NCBI GenBank assembly: GCA_035547155.1
Contig: DASZVJ010000192.1
Coordinates: forward strand, 1-11,688
Direction: 5' to 3'
DNA: 11,688 bases
DNA from: CAZNMF01 sp035547155
Lineage (GTDB): Bacteria > Acidobacteriota > Vicinamibacteria > Vicinamibacterales > SCN-69-37
A program made the translations under genes and the position numbers. A model generated the notes under the pieces. The model searched no databases, was not told the DNA's origin, and worked only from the letters and a program-made list of their open reading frames with translations. This document shows, piece by piece, positions 1 to 6,407 of the stretch; positions within the stretch are counted from its first letter, which is position 1, and each line of letters starts with the position of its first letter.

Positions 1-303
1 ATCGACCACGCTGTCGACGTCGAGCGTGGCGATGGCGTCGACCAGGCCCGTCACCGTCGGCTCGTCGACAGGCGCAGACACGGGCGAGACGATGGCCCAT
101 GTGTCGCCGGTTTTCTTCAGGTGCGTGACGTCGCCGGCCGCGGCATGGACCTCCACGTCGTCGATCTTCGACGCGTCGACGGTGAAGACCTTGTCCTTCT
201 TCTCGGTGCCGCCCGGCTCGCGCTTGGCCTCGACGAAGTAGATGTACGCCCCGAGCCCTGCCGCGAGCACGAGAAGAACCAGCAGCGACCGTCCGCCTCT
301 CAT
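1..303 (-). CDS. DUF4340 domain protein, N-terminal part (cut by window edge)
   Basis: The first 101 codons are seen; the gene runs off the left edge. The protein starts MRGGRSLLVLLVLAAGLGAY, one N-terminal membrane segment (about residues 5-22), followed by a Lys/Glu-rich stretch and then a predicted extracytoplasmic part with alternating strands (KVFTVDASKIDDVEVHA, TWAIVSPVSAPVDEPTV). This pattern, with a 'W-x-I-x-x-P' segment and 'D-x-x-x-V-x-x-L-x-x-x-I', is typical of DUF4340 proteins, which are commonly encoded after GldG-like ABC auxiliary genes. That neighbourhood is exactly what is seen here. A purine-rich AAGGGAG lies 10 nt upstream of the ATG. Function is unknown; a membrane-anchored partner of the ABC system is inferred. 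It is the last gene seen of the minus-strand operon, separated from gldG-like by about 100 nt holding an octamer repeat. Confidence 0.75.
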   Translation of the reverse strand, partial: MRGGRSLLVLLVLAAGLGAYIYFVEAKREPGGTEKKDKVFTVDASKIDDVEVHAAAGDVTHLKKTGDTWAIVSPVSAPVDEPTVTGLVDAIATLDVDSVVD

Positions 304-334
304 CGCCTATGCGCTCCCTTCCGCCCTCGTTCCT

Positions 335-400
335 TGGTCCCCTGGTCCCCTCTGGTTCCCTGGCCCCTTGGTCCCTTGGTCCCCTGGTCCCCTGGTCCCC
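335..400. repeat. Octamer tandem repeat, unit TGGTCCCC (8 copies)
   Basis: Eight consecutive 8-bp units fill the gap between the GldG-like and DUF4340 genes. Five are TGGTCCCC; the others are TGGTTCCC, TGGCCCCT and TGGTCCCT. A 2-nt insertion (TC, 351-352) follows the second unit. The array is purely intergenic: it ends 4 nt before the end of the GldG-like gene and lies upstream of the DUF4340 start. It resembles the short tandemly repeated sequences described in cyanobacteria in style, not in sequence. There are no spacers, so it is not CRISPR. Confidence 0.9.
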
Positions 401-404
401 TCCG

Positions 405-1976
405 TCAGCGCTTCCTCCACCACACCCGCACGCCGTTCAGGAAGAGCAGCGCGGGGATGATGATGAGCGTGAACCAGAAGACCATCTGGCCTTGATCGGC
501 CGTCATGGTGATCGGACGGTCATCGGCGTTCTTCGGCCGAATCGCGATCAAGTCTTCCTGCTGCGCGAGCCAGTTCGCGATGTTCAGGAACAGCTCGCGG
601 TTGCCCTGGATGCCGAGCGCGCGATTGGCCGCGAAGTCGCTGTCGCCGACGACGACGACGCGCGATTCGGGCTTGGGCGCGTCGGCCGCTGCTCCGGTCT
701 GCGCGGGCGCGTCGGTGGCCGCAGCAGACACGGCTGCGGCGATCGAGATCGGGCCCGCCTTGTCGCCCTTCGTCACGTCCTCTTCCGGCTTGCCGGTCGC
801 GTACAGGCCCTTGATGTCGGACTCGGCCCAGCTCTGCGGGCTCGTCTGCAGGAACTTCTGCGCCGTGTGGCCGTTCGAGCCGCCATCGATCGGCGTGGCC
901 GAGCGCGCGAGCGGGAAGGCGGTCATCAAACCGAAGTTGTTCGTGATCGCGTGCGGCAGCGGCGTCGCGATCGGGACCGAGGCGTTCGTGCCGATGAGCT
1001 GGCCGAGGCCGCTCGCGTCGACGATGAGATCGTTGCCGAGCGCGACGCCCCAGTCGTGCGCGAGCGCGATCACGCCGGCGGGATCGGGGGCGGTGCCCTT
1101 GTCCGGCGGATCGACCATGAGCAGCACCTTGCCGCCCTTCTTCAGGAACGCGCGCAGCGCGTCGAGCTCACCGGGCAGCAGATCCGTCTTCGGTCCCGCC
1201 ACCACCACGACCGTCGCATCGTCGGGCACCTTGCCGACCTGCGCGAGCACGAGCGGCGCGGTCTCGAAGTTGTCGTTCTTCACAGCGTCCGCGACGCCGC
1301 TGTAGCCGCCAGGATCCGACGCGGCCGGATCGTGCTCGCCATGGCCCTGGAGGAAGTACAGCTTCTTCGCCTTGCCCTCGATGACTTTCTTGAGCGCGTT
1401 CGTGACGGCCTGTTCGTCCGCGGAAGACGCGCGCTCGGTGCGGCCCGCGTACTTGAGCAGCAGCGTCGGCACCGTGGTGATGCCCGCGGCCTGCGCTTCC
1501 GTCGGATGGCTGTTCGCTTCGAGGTAATCGACCGAGACCTGCTTCGACTGGTACGTGTACGACGACAGCTGATCGCGCAGCGTGTCGGCGTTGCCCACGT
1601 AGAACACCTGGATCGCCAGCGGCTGCTTGAGCTCGTTCAGGATCTGCTTCGTCTGATCGGACAGCGTGTACTGGCCGGCGGCGGTGAGATCCCAGCGCTT
1701 GTTCTCACGCGAGGCGACCCAGTTCACGCCGACGAGAATCGCGAGCATGATGAGCACGCTGGTCGCGGCGATCGATCCGTACTTGACGCTGCGTCCGCCG
1801 AACGAGCGCGCGATGTCGCGCCACTGCGTCGCCGTGTAGAGGGCCGTGACGATCAGGCCCGCCAGCGCCAGGCGCTGCGACCACTGCGGCACGTCCGGCT
1901 TCGAGAATCGAAGGATGACGGCCGCGACGACGAGTGCGACGCCGATCCAGCCCAGGAGACCGAGAAGACGTTTCAC
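405..1976 (-). CDS. GldG-like ABC transporter auxiliary protein (GldG_uncat domain)
   Basis: A 523-residue membrane-anchored protein. Residues 1-90 hold three hydrophobic segments (LLGLLGWIGVALVVAAVIL; LALAGLIVTALYTA; ATSVLIMLAILVGVNWVA). Next comes the hallmark 'WDLTAAGQYTLSDQTKQIL', close to the 'DLT...YSLS..T..ll..L' motif of the GldG/NosD-like uncharacterised ABC family. A large periplasmic region follows (TVPTLLLKYAGRTER; LYFLQGHGEHDP; ATVVVVAGPKTDLLPGELDALRAFL), then one C-terminal membrane segment (MVFWFTLIIIPALLFLNGV) and a basic tail. The start is GTG at 1976, with GGAGGGG 6 nt upstream and only 2 nt after the permease stop. The frame stays open upstream to 2315, but that extension is the antisense-like shadow of the permease and has no family match. 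An Ala/Pro/Thr-rich low-complexity stretch (AAATDAPAQTGAAADAPKP) interrupts the C-terminal half. The substrate is unknown. Confidence 0.85.
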   Translation of the reverse strand: MKRLLGLLGWIGVALVVAAVILRFSKPDVPQWSQRLALAGLIVTALYTATQWRDIARSFGGRSVKYGSIAATSVLIMLAILVGVNWVASRENKRWDLTAAGQYTLSDQTKQILNELKQPLAIQVFYVGNADTLRDQLSSYTYQSKQVSVDYLEANSHPTEAQAAGITTVPTLLLKYAGRTERASSADEQAVTNALKKVIEGKAKKLYFLQGHGEHDPAASDPGGYSGVADAVKNDNFETAPLVLAQVGKVPDDATVVVVAGPKTDLLPGELDALRAFLKKGGKVLLMVDPPDKGTAPDPAGVIALAHDWGVALGNDLIVDASGLGQLIGTNASVPIATPLPHAITNNFGLMTAFPLARSATPIDGGSNGHTAQKFLQTSPQSWAESDIKGLYATGKPEEDVTKGDKAGPISIAAAVSAAATDAPAQTGAAADAPKPESRVVVVGDSDFAANRALGIQGNRELFLNIANWLAQQEDLIAIRPKNADDRPITMTADQGQMVFWFTLIIIPALLFLNGVRVWWRKR

Positions 1977-1978
1977 GG

Positions 1979-2755
1979 CTAACCCCTCCACCGCTCGGTG
2001 TCGACCGACTTGAGCGTCAGGAACAGGCCAAAGACGATGAAGCTCGCATAGAAGACGAGGTGCTTCGTGTCGATGATGCCGCGACCGAAGTCCTCGAAGT
2101 GCTGCGTCACCGACAGGTAGCTGAGCACGGCGCCGACGGTCGGTCCCGCGCTGTCCGAGAACCAGTTGATGATCCAGAACATCAGGCACGTCACGAACGT
2201 TGCCGTGCCGGCGACGATCTGGTTCTTCGTCGTGCTCGAGATGAACAGGCCGATCGAGATGAAGCAGCACCCGAGCAGGAGCAGGCCGAGGTAGCCCGAC
2301 ACGATCGGCTTCCACTCCGGCCGGCCGAGGCCGAACAGCACGAGGACGTAGATGAGCGTCACGGCGAGCAGGCCGAGATAGACGCCGACGGCCGCGAAGA
2401 ACTTGCCGAAGGTGATCTCCAGGTCGGTCACCGGTGACGTGAGCAGCAGCTCGATCGTGCCGGAGCGCTTCTCCTCCGCGTACGCGCGCATCGTGATCAT
2501 CGGCAGCAGGAAGAGCACGAGCACGCTCGCGTTTTGCAGGAGCGGCCGGATCATCTGGTCGTTGACGTTCTGCGTCGGCGGCGGGCCGAACTGGCTCTGC
2601 ATCGCCTGCTGCACGAAGTAGTTCAGATACACGTTGTAGAACCAGCCGAAGATCACCGCGAAGAGCCCCATCAGCACCCAGGCGACGGGCGATCCGAAGT
2701 AGGACCGCAGCTCCTTGCCGGCAATCGTGGCGATGTTGCGCACGCTGCTACCCAT
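1979..2755 (-). CDS. ABC transporter permease (GldF/NosY-like ABC-2 type)
   Basis: A 258-residue integral membrane protein with about six hydrophobic helices (roughly residues 23-45, 76-96, 120-145, 150-174, 180-200, 230-250). It begins 'IAGKELRSYFGSPVAW', the usual N-terminus of ABC-2 permeases of this group, in which a cytoplasmic 'KEL...YF.SP.A' helix precedes TM1. The motif 'MRAYAEEKRSGTIELLLTSPVTDLEI', in the first cytoplasmic loop, is diagnostic of the GldF/NosY family and is thought to contact the ATPase. The start is well fixed: AGGAGG lies 6 nt upstream of the ATG, inside the end of the ATPase gene, with an 8-nt overlap (ATGGGTAG). It should form an exporter with the upstream ATPase and work with the GldG-like protein. 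The name reflects family similarity only; it does not imply gliding motility. Confidence 0.9.
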   Translation of the reverse strand: MGSSVRNIATIAGKELRSYFGSPVAWVLMGLFAVIFGWFYNVYLNYFVQQAMQSQFGPPPTQNVNDQMIRPLLQNASVLVLFLLPMITMRAYAEEKRSGTIELLLTSPVTDLEITFGKFFAAVGVYLGLLAVTLIYVLVLFGLGRPEWKPIVSGYLGLLLLGCCFISIGLFISSTTKNQIVAGTATFVTCLMFWIINWFSDSAGPTVGAVLSYLSVTQHFEDFGRGIIDTKHLVFYASFIVFGLFLTLKSVDTERWRG

Positions 2756-3716
2756 GCTGAGCCTCCTGTGGCTGCTGCTCGTCTTCGCGCGTGGTGAGCT
2801 GCAGGAAGATCTCCTCGAGGCTCATGCGCGTCGGCCGCAGCTCGACCAGACCGTAGCCGCCGTTGACGACGGCCCTGGCGACGTCACGCCGGACGTCGCG
2901 CGCCGCGTCGGACTCGACTTCGTAGCCGATCAGGCTCCCGAAATGATCCGCCACCGTCACCGCGCGCACGCCCGGCACCGCGCGCAGCGCATCGCCGGCC
3001 GTCTCCGGACCGTCGATCTGCACGTAGAGCGTCGCCGCGCCCTTGAGCTGGTGCGTCAGGTTGTCCGGCGTGTCGACCGCGACGACGCGGCCCTTGTTGA
3101 TGATGACGACGCGATGGCAGGTCTGCGCGACTTCCGGAAGGATGTGCGTGCTGAGGATGATCGTGTGATTGCCGGCGAGGCCGCGGATCAGATCGCGCGT
3201 CTCGATGATCTGCTTCGGATCGAGGCCCGCGGTCGGCTCGTCGAGAATCAGGACGTCCGGATCGTGGATGAGCGCCTGCGCCAGTCCGACGCGCTGCTTG
3301 TAGCCCTTCGAGAGCTTGCCGCAGTGGCGGTTCGCCATGTCGTCGACGTGCGTCTTGCGCATGGCGGAGCGGACGCGCTCGGCGCGCTCGGCCTTGCTCA
3401 TCGCGCCGACTTTCAGCTTCGCGACGAACGTCAGGTACTCGCGGACGGTCATGTCCGGGTAGAGCGGCGGCGTCTCCGGGAGATAGCCGGTGCGGCGCTT
3501 CGCTTCGATCGGCTTCTCGAAGACGTCGTAGCCGGCGACCACGGCCTTGCCCTCCGTCGCGGGCATGTAACCGGTGATGACGCGCATCGTCGTCGTCTTG
3601 CCCGCGCCATTTGGCCCCAGGAAGCCGAGGATTTCCCCCTTCTCCACCCGGAAGCTCACATCATCGACGGCCGTGAACGGGCCGTATCGTTTGGTGAGGT
3701 GTTGCACCTCGATCAT
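2748..3716 (-). CDS. ABC transporter ATP-binding protein (GldA/NatA/CcmA-like)
   Basis: A 322-residue cytoplasmic ATPase that powers the ABC system encoded downstream. Walker A is GPNGAGKTT (residues 34-42, Lys40). The signature is LSKGY (135-139), where the subfamily often departs from LSGGQ. Walker B is VLILDEP (155-161), followed by the D-loop GLDP and the H-loop in 'LSTHILPE'. The Q-loop position reads 'GYLPE', as is usual in this subfamily. About 100 residues follow the nucleotide-binding core, including an extra domain (ATLYVQIDGPETAGDALRAV...) typical of NatA/GldA-type subunits; the protein ends EEIFLQLTTREDEQQPQEAQHG. GAGGT lies 7 nt before the ATG. It is the first gene of the operon, downstream of a promoter at 3815-3844 and a leader hairpin at 3741-3766. 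Confidence 0.93.
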   Translation of the reverse strand: MIEVQHLTKRYGPFTAVDDVSFRVEKGEILGFLGPNGAGKTTTMRVITGYMPATEGKAVVAGYDVFEKPIEAKRRTGYLPETPPLYPDMTVREYLTFVAKLKVGAMSKAERAERVRSAMRKTHVDDMANRHCGKLSKGYKQRVGLAQALIHDPDVLILDEPTAGLDPKQIIETRDLIRGLAGNHTIILSTHILPEVAQTCHRVVIINKGRVVAVDTPDNLTHQLKGAATLYVQIDGPETAGDALRAVPGVRAVTVADHFGSLIGYEVESDAARDVRRDVARAVVNGGYGLVELRPTRMSLEEIFLQLTTREDEQQPQEAQHG

Positions 3717-3740
3717 GAGCAGTACCTCGACGTGAATGCC

Positions 3741-3766
3741 GGCCTACGGTCCGGACGGACCGGGCC
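3741..3766 (-). promoter_or_regulatory. Inverted repeat in the 5' leader of the ABC operon
   Basis: Perfect arms CGGTCCG / CGGACCG (3747-3753 and 3756-3762) are separated by GA. Flanking GGCC (3741-3744 and 3763-3766) adds four pairs, with TA bulged on one side. In the minus-strand transcript the hairpin lies between the predicted start of transcription (about 3808) and the ribosome-binding site (3724-3728). No U-run follows. It could be a leader structure affecting translation or stability, or a protein-binding palindrome; function is unknown. Confidence 0.5.
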
Positions 3767-3814
3767 AAACAGCCCTAAGGTATAGAGCAGCACATACTTA
3801 CGAGACAGCCTCGC

Positions 3815-3844
3815 ATCGTAGTGCGTGCAGAAAAGACGTGTCAA
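3815..3844 (-). promoter_or_regulatory. Sigma70-type promoter for the ABC operon
   Basis: Read on the minus strand, a perfect -35 TTGACA (3844-3839) is followed after 18 nt by TACGAT (3820-3815), which matches the -10 consensus at four of six positions. An AT-rich stretch lies just upstream of the -35. It would give a leader of roughly 90 nt before the ATPase ATG at 3716. It is divergent from the metal-sensor promoter about 60 bp away. Confidence 0.55.
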
Positions 3845-3902
3845 CCTTGCAATTAGTTTTGTTTCATCTGAAATGGCCGTCGCGAGTGGTTTTCGGAGCC
3901 GA

Positions 3903-3930
3903 TTGACATATGAGCACTTGTTCATATATT
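3903..3930 (+). promoter_or_regulatory. Promoter of the metal sensor / P-type ATPase operon
   Basis: A perfect -35 TTGACA (3903-3908) and TATATT (3925-3930) are separated by 16 nt. The spacer is AT-rich and contains an inverted repeat (see operator), so a bound repressor would block RNA polymerase directly. The GTG start of the sensor lies only 8 nt after the -10, which predicts a transcript with almost no leader. Confidence 0.7.
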
Positions 3931-3936
3931 CATATG
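3907..3936. promoter_or_regulatory. Probable SmtB/CadC-type operator
   Basis: The core 3908-3927 is ATATGAGCAC followed by TTGTTCATAT; 8 of 10 positions of the two arms are complementary. This matches the general form of ArsR/SmtB sites (TGAACA-type half sites). A further half site, ATATTCATAT (3926-3935), follows immediately, and CATATG hexamers border the block (3907-3912 and 3931-3936). It overlaps the spacer and -10 of the promoter. The assignment to the adjacent regulator is inferred from position and symmetry. Confidence 0.7.
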
Positions 3937-3938
3937 TT

Positions 3939-4334
3939 GTGAGTTCTGTTCTCGCTCCAACCCAAGCTCCACCGGCGATCGATTCCTGCGACGCCGGTCA
4001 TCCCCACGACGCCAAGACCTTGGCGACGACTCGGGCCCGTTTGTTGGCCGACAGCACGGTCGAGGCCGTCGCCGAGGTCTTCAAGCTGCTCGGCGATCCG
4101 ACGCGTGTGCGCATTGTCGACGCACTGAGCCACGGCGAGCGATGCGTCTGCGATCTTGCCGCGCTCGTCGGGATCTCCGAGTCGGCGCTGTCTCATCAGC
4201 TTCGATTGCTGCGCGCCGCGCGGCTCGTGCGTGTGCGGCGAGCGGGACGACTCGCGTACTACACGCTCGACGACCATCATGTGATCGGCCTGCTGCACGA
4301 CACGCGCAAGCACGTCGAAGAGGCGGCGCTGTGA
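3939..4334 (+). CDS. ArsR-family metal sensor, SmtB/CadC type
   Basis: A 131-residue winged-helix repressor expected to sense Zn(II), Cd(II) or Pb(II) and to derepress the downstream efflux ATPase. The DNA-binding region reads ERCVCDLAALVGISESALSHQLRLLR (from residue 67), followed by the wing RRAGRLAYYTL. Two metal-site signatures are visible: Cys69-x-Cys71 plus N-terminal Cys17 and nearby His21/His23 (alpha3N-like, as in CadC), and Asp112-x-His114-x10-His125-x2-Glu128 (the alpha5 site of SmtB). The start chosen is GTG 3939, 8 nt after the -10, with no Shine-Dalgarno. In-frame starts further upstream (GTG 3825, ATG 3873) would put promoter and operator inside the gene. A downstream TTG at 4020 would remove Cys17. 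The stop overlaps the ATPase start (GTGA). Confidence 0.85.
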   Translation: MSSVLAPTQAPPAIDSCDAGHPHDAKTLATTRARLLADSTVEAVAEVFKLLGDPTRVRIVDALSHGERCVCDLAALVGISESALSHQLRLLRAARLVRVRRAGRLAYYTLDDHHVIGLLHDTRKHVEEAAL

Positions 4335-6268
4335 GCGACTGCTGCGGCGGCGCGTGCGGCACGCATGACGCGCCGGTCGCGGCGACGCCGGCGGATCGCC
4401 AGCGTCAGGCGTGGCTCGTGGGAGGGGCAGGCGCGCTGATTCTTGCCGGTGCGCTGGCACACTGGCGCGGGCTTGGCATCCTCGCCATCGCCGCCTATCT
4501 CGGATCGATTGCGCTCTCGGCGCCGGCCCCCGCCCGGCGTGCATGGCGCTCGCTGCGCGCGCGATCGCTCGACATCAACGTCCTCATGATCATCGCGGTG
4601 GCCGGCGCAGCGGCGCTCGGCGACTGGTTCGAGGCCGCGTCGGTCGTCTGGCTCTTCGGCATCGCGCAGTGGCTCGAGGCGCGCAGCCTGGAGCGCGCGC
4701 GTCACGCGATCGGCGATCTCGTCGCGCTGGCGCCTGTGCGCGCGCTCGTGCGCCGAGGCGGCGTCGAGCAGGAGATTGCCGCCGAGCAGATCGCGCCAGG
4801 CGATCTCGTGATCGTCCGTCCCGGTTCGCGCATTCCCGTCGACGGTGTGATCGTCGCGGGCGAGACGGCGATCGATCAGAGCCCGGTGACGGGCGAGTCG
4901 CTGCCTGTCGACAAGTGGACCGGCGACAGCGTGTTCGCCGGCACGATCAACGGTCACGCTGCGATCGAGATCGAAGCGGCGCGCCGCGCCTCCGACAGTA
5001 CGCTCGCGCGCATCATCCATCTCGTCGAGCACGCGCAGACGCGCCGCGCACCGGTCCAGACGTTCGTCGACGGCTTCGCGCGCCGCTACACGCCTGCCAT
5101 CGTCATTCTCGCGGTGATCGTGGCGGTCGTGCCGCCGCTGTTCGGCGGATGGGCGAACTGGGGACACAGCTTCGCGATCTGGAGCTATCGCGCGCTCGCG
5201 CTGCTCGTCGTCGCGTGCCCGTGCGCGCTCGTGATCTCGACGCCGGTGTCGATCGTGTCGGCGCTCACGGCTGCCGCGCGCCGCGGCGTGCTCATCAAGG
5301 GCGGATCGCACCTCGAGCGGCTCGGCAACGTGAAGTGCGTCGTGTTCGACAAGACCGGGACGCTCACGGCCGGCCGCGTCAGCGTCACCGACGTGCTCGC
5401 GGTGGACGGCGTGTCGACCGAAGGGCTGCTCGCCGTCGCTGCCGCGACCGAAGCGCGGTCCGAGCATCCGATCGGGCGCGCGATCGTGAATCGTGCGCGC
5501 GCCGCGCACGTCGACGTCACGCCGGGCGAGGCGTTCCGCGCGCTGCCGGGTCTTGGCGCCGAGGCGACGGTCGCGCTCGCGCCGGCAATCGTCGGTAATC
5601 ACCGGCTCTTCGAGGAGCGGCAGCTGTGCACGCCGTCGCTGCACGCGCACATCGAGACCGTCGAGGATCGCGGCGGCGTGCCCGTGCTCGTCGGACACGC
5701 GGGCGCGGCGCTCGGTGTGCTCGGTCTGACCGACGAGATGCGCGAGGCCGGCCGGCATGCGGTGTCGAGCCTGCGTGACGAAGGCGTCTCGCGCGTCGTG
5801 CTGCTGACCGGCGATCGCGCGTCGAGCGCGGAGGCCGTGCGCGACGGCGTCGGTCTCGACGAAGCGCACGCCGAGCTCATGCCGCGCGACAAGGTCGATC
5901 ACGTCGTGCGTTTACGCGAACGTTACGGGCCCGTCGCGATGGTCGGCGACGGCATCAACGACGCGCCAGCGCTCGCCGCGGCCGACGTCGGCATCGCGAT
6001 GGGGCAGGCCGGCACCGGCATCGCCATCGAGACCGCAGACGTCGCGCTGATGACTGACGATCTCGCGCGGCTGCCGTACGTGCTGCGTCTGGGCCGCGCG
6101 ACGCTCGCGAACATCCGCCTCAACGTCGGCCTCGCGCTCGGCCTCAAGCTCGCGTTCGTCGTGCTCGCGATCTCCGGCGTCGCCACGCTCTGGATGGCGA
6201 TCGTCGCGGACACCGGCGCGTCGCTGCTCGTCACGGCGAGCAGTCTGCGGCTGCTGCGCGTGCGATAA
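4331..6268 (+). CDS. cadA: Zn/Cd/Pb-exporting P1B-type ATPase (CadA/ZntA-like)
   Basis: A 645-residue inner-membrane pump that uses ATP to export divalent soft metals. In order: TGES actuator motif (187-190), the metal-binding Cys296-Pro297-Cys298 in a transmembrane helix (VVACPCALVISTP), phosphorylation site D340KTGTLTAG, SEHP with His379-Pro380 for ATP binding, GDGINDAP (539-546), and Asp627 in the last helix (MAIVADTGASLLVTASSLRLL). The CPC motif together with this terminal 'ADTGA' helix is characteristic of the Zn/Cd/Pb subgroup, not of copper pumps. The usual 70-residue HMA domain is absent. The N-terminus is instead a short Cys-rich tail, MSDCCGGACGTHD. The start is GTG 4331, overlapping the sensor stop by GTGA with AGAGG 7 nt upstream, so translation is coupled. 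The open frame extends back to 4142, but only as a shadow of the sensor gene. Confidence 0.95.
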   Translation: MSDCCGGACGTHDAPVAATPADRQRQAWLVGGAGALILAGALAHWRGLGILAIAAYLGSIALSAPAPARRAWRSLRARSLDINVLMIIAVAGAAALGDWFEAASVVWLFGIAQWLEARSLERARHAIGDLVALAPVRALVRRGGVEQEIAAEQIAPGDLVIVRPGSRIPVDGVIVAGETAIDQSPVTGESLPVDKWTGDSVFAGTINGHAAIEIEAARRASDSTLARIIHLVEHAQTRRAPVQTFVDGFARRYTPAIVILAVIVAVVPPLFGGWANWGHSFAIWSYRALALLVVACPCALVISTPVSIVSALTAAARRGVLIKGGSHLERLGNVKCVVFDKTGTLTAGRVSVTDVLAVDGVSTEGLLAVAAATEARSEHPIGRAIVNRARAAHVDVTPGEAFRALPGLGAEATVALAPAIVGNHRLFEERQLCTPSLHAHIETVEDRGGVPVLVGHAGAALGVLGLTDEMREAGRHAVSSLRDEGVSRVVLLTGDRASSAEAVRDGVGLDEAHAELMPRDKVDHVVRLRERYGPVAMVGDGINDAPALAAADVGIAMGQAGTGIAIETADVALMTDDLARLPYVLRLGRATLANIRLNVGLALGLKLAFVVLAISGVATLWMAIVADTGASLLVTASSLRLLRVR

Positions 6269-6307
6269 GGCCCGTTCGGCGACGCCTTCTTCCCCTTCAC
6301 CTCGCTC

Positions 6308-6338
6308 TTGACGCCGCTTTCAAACCGGTCGATATAAT
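6308..6338 (+). promoter_or_regulatory. Sigma70-type promoter for the LysW-like/LarE pair
   Basis: A perfect -10 TATAAT (6333-6338) is preceded by TTGACG (6308-6313) with a 19-nt spacer, longer than optimal. The spacer is unusually AT-rich near the -10 compared with the surrounding GC-rich DNA. Transcription would start near 6345, giving a leader of about 62 nt. Confidence 0.65.
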
Positions 6339-6370
6339 CGGCTGACTGCGTAATGTCGCGTGTGACCGGG

Positions 6371-6393
6371 CCGGTGACGGCTCCGTCAACCGG
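6371..6393 (+). promoter_or_regulatory. Leader hairpin just upstream of the LysW-like gene
   Basis: CCGG-TGACGG (6371-6380) and CCGTCA-A-CCGG (6383-6393) can pair as a stem of about ten base pairs with one bulged A and a tiny loop (realistically TGACG / GCTC loop / CGTCA). It ends 4 nt before the AAGGAG ribosome-binding site at 6398-6403. It could modulate ribosome access or mRNA stability. No similarity to a named riboswitch was recognised. Confidence 0.45.
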
Positions 6394-6407
6394 ACGCAAG
6401 GAGATGT

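Noticed and set aside
335..400. CRISPR array
   Set aside because: Octamers are contiguous with no spacers, and no cas gene is near.
309..1982. 557-residue plus-strand open frame opposite the GldG-like gene
   Set aside because: Arg/Asp/Ala-rich composition with no motif, fully antisense to a convincing gene; a usual high-GC shadow.
1977..2315. Upstream extension of the GldG-like frame
   Set aside because: Arg/His-rich, antisense-style composition inside the permease gene; GTG 1976 has a strong ribosome-binding site.
3825..3938. Longer N-terminus of the metal sensor (GTG 3825 or ATG 3873)
   Set aside because: It would place TTGACA, TATATT and the operator inside the coding region; the extra residues do not match the family.
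4277..5902. 541-residue minus-strand open frame opposite the P-type ATPase
   Set aside because: Low-complexity Arg/Asp/His-rich translation; the other strand has every P-type ATPase motif.
6267..6290. Terminator after the P-type ATPase
   Set aside because: AAGGC/GCCTT with a short inner CCG/CGG stem is weak and followed by a mixed CT tract, not a U-run.
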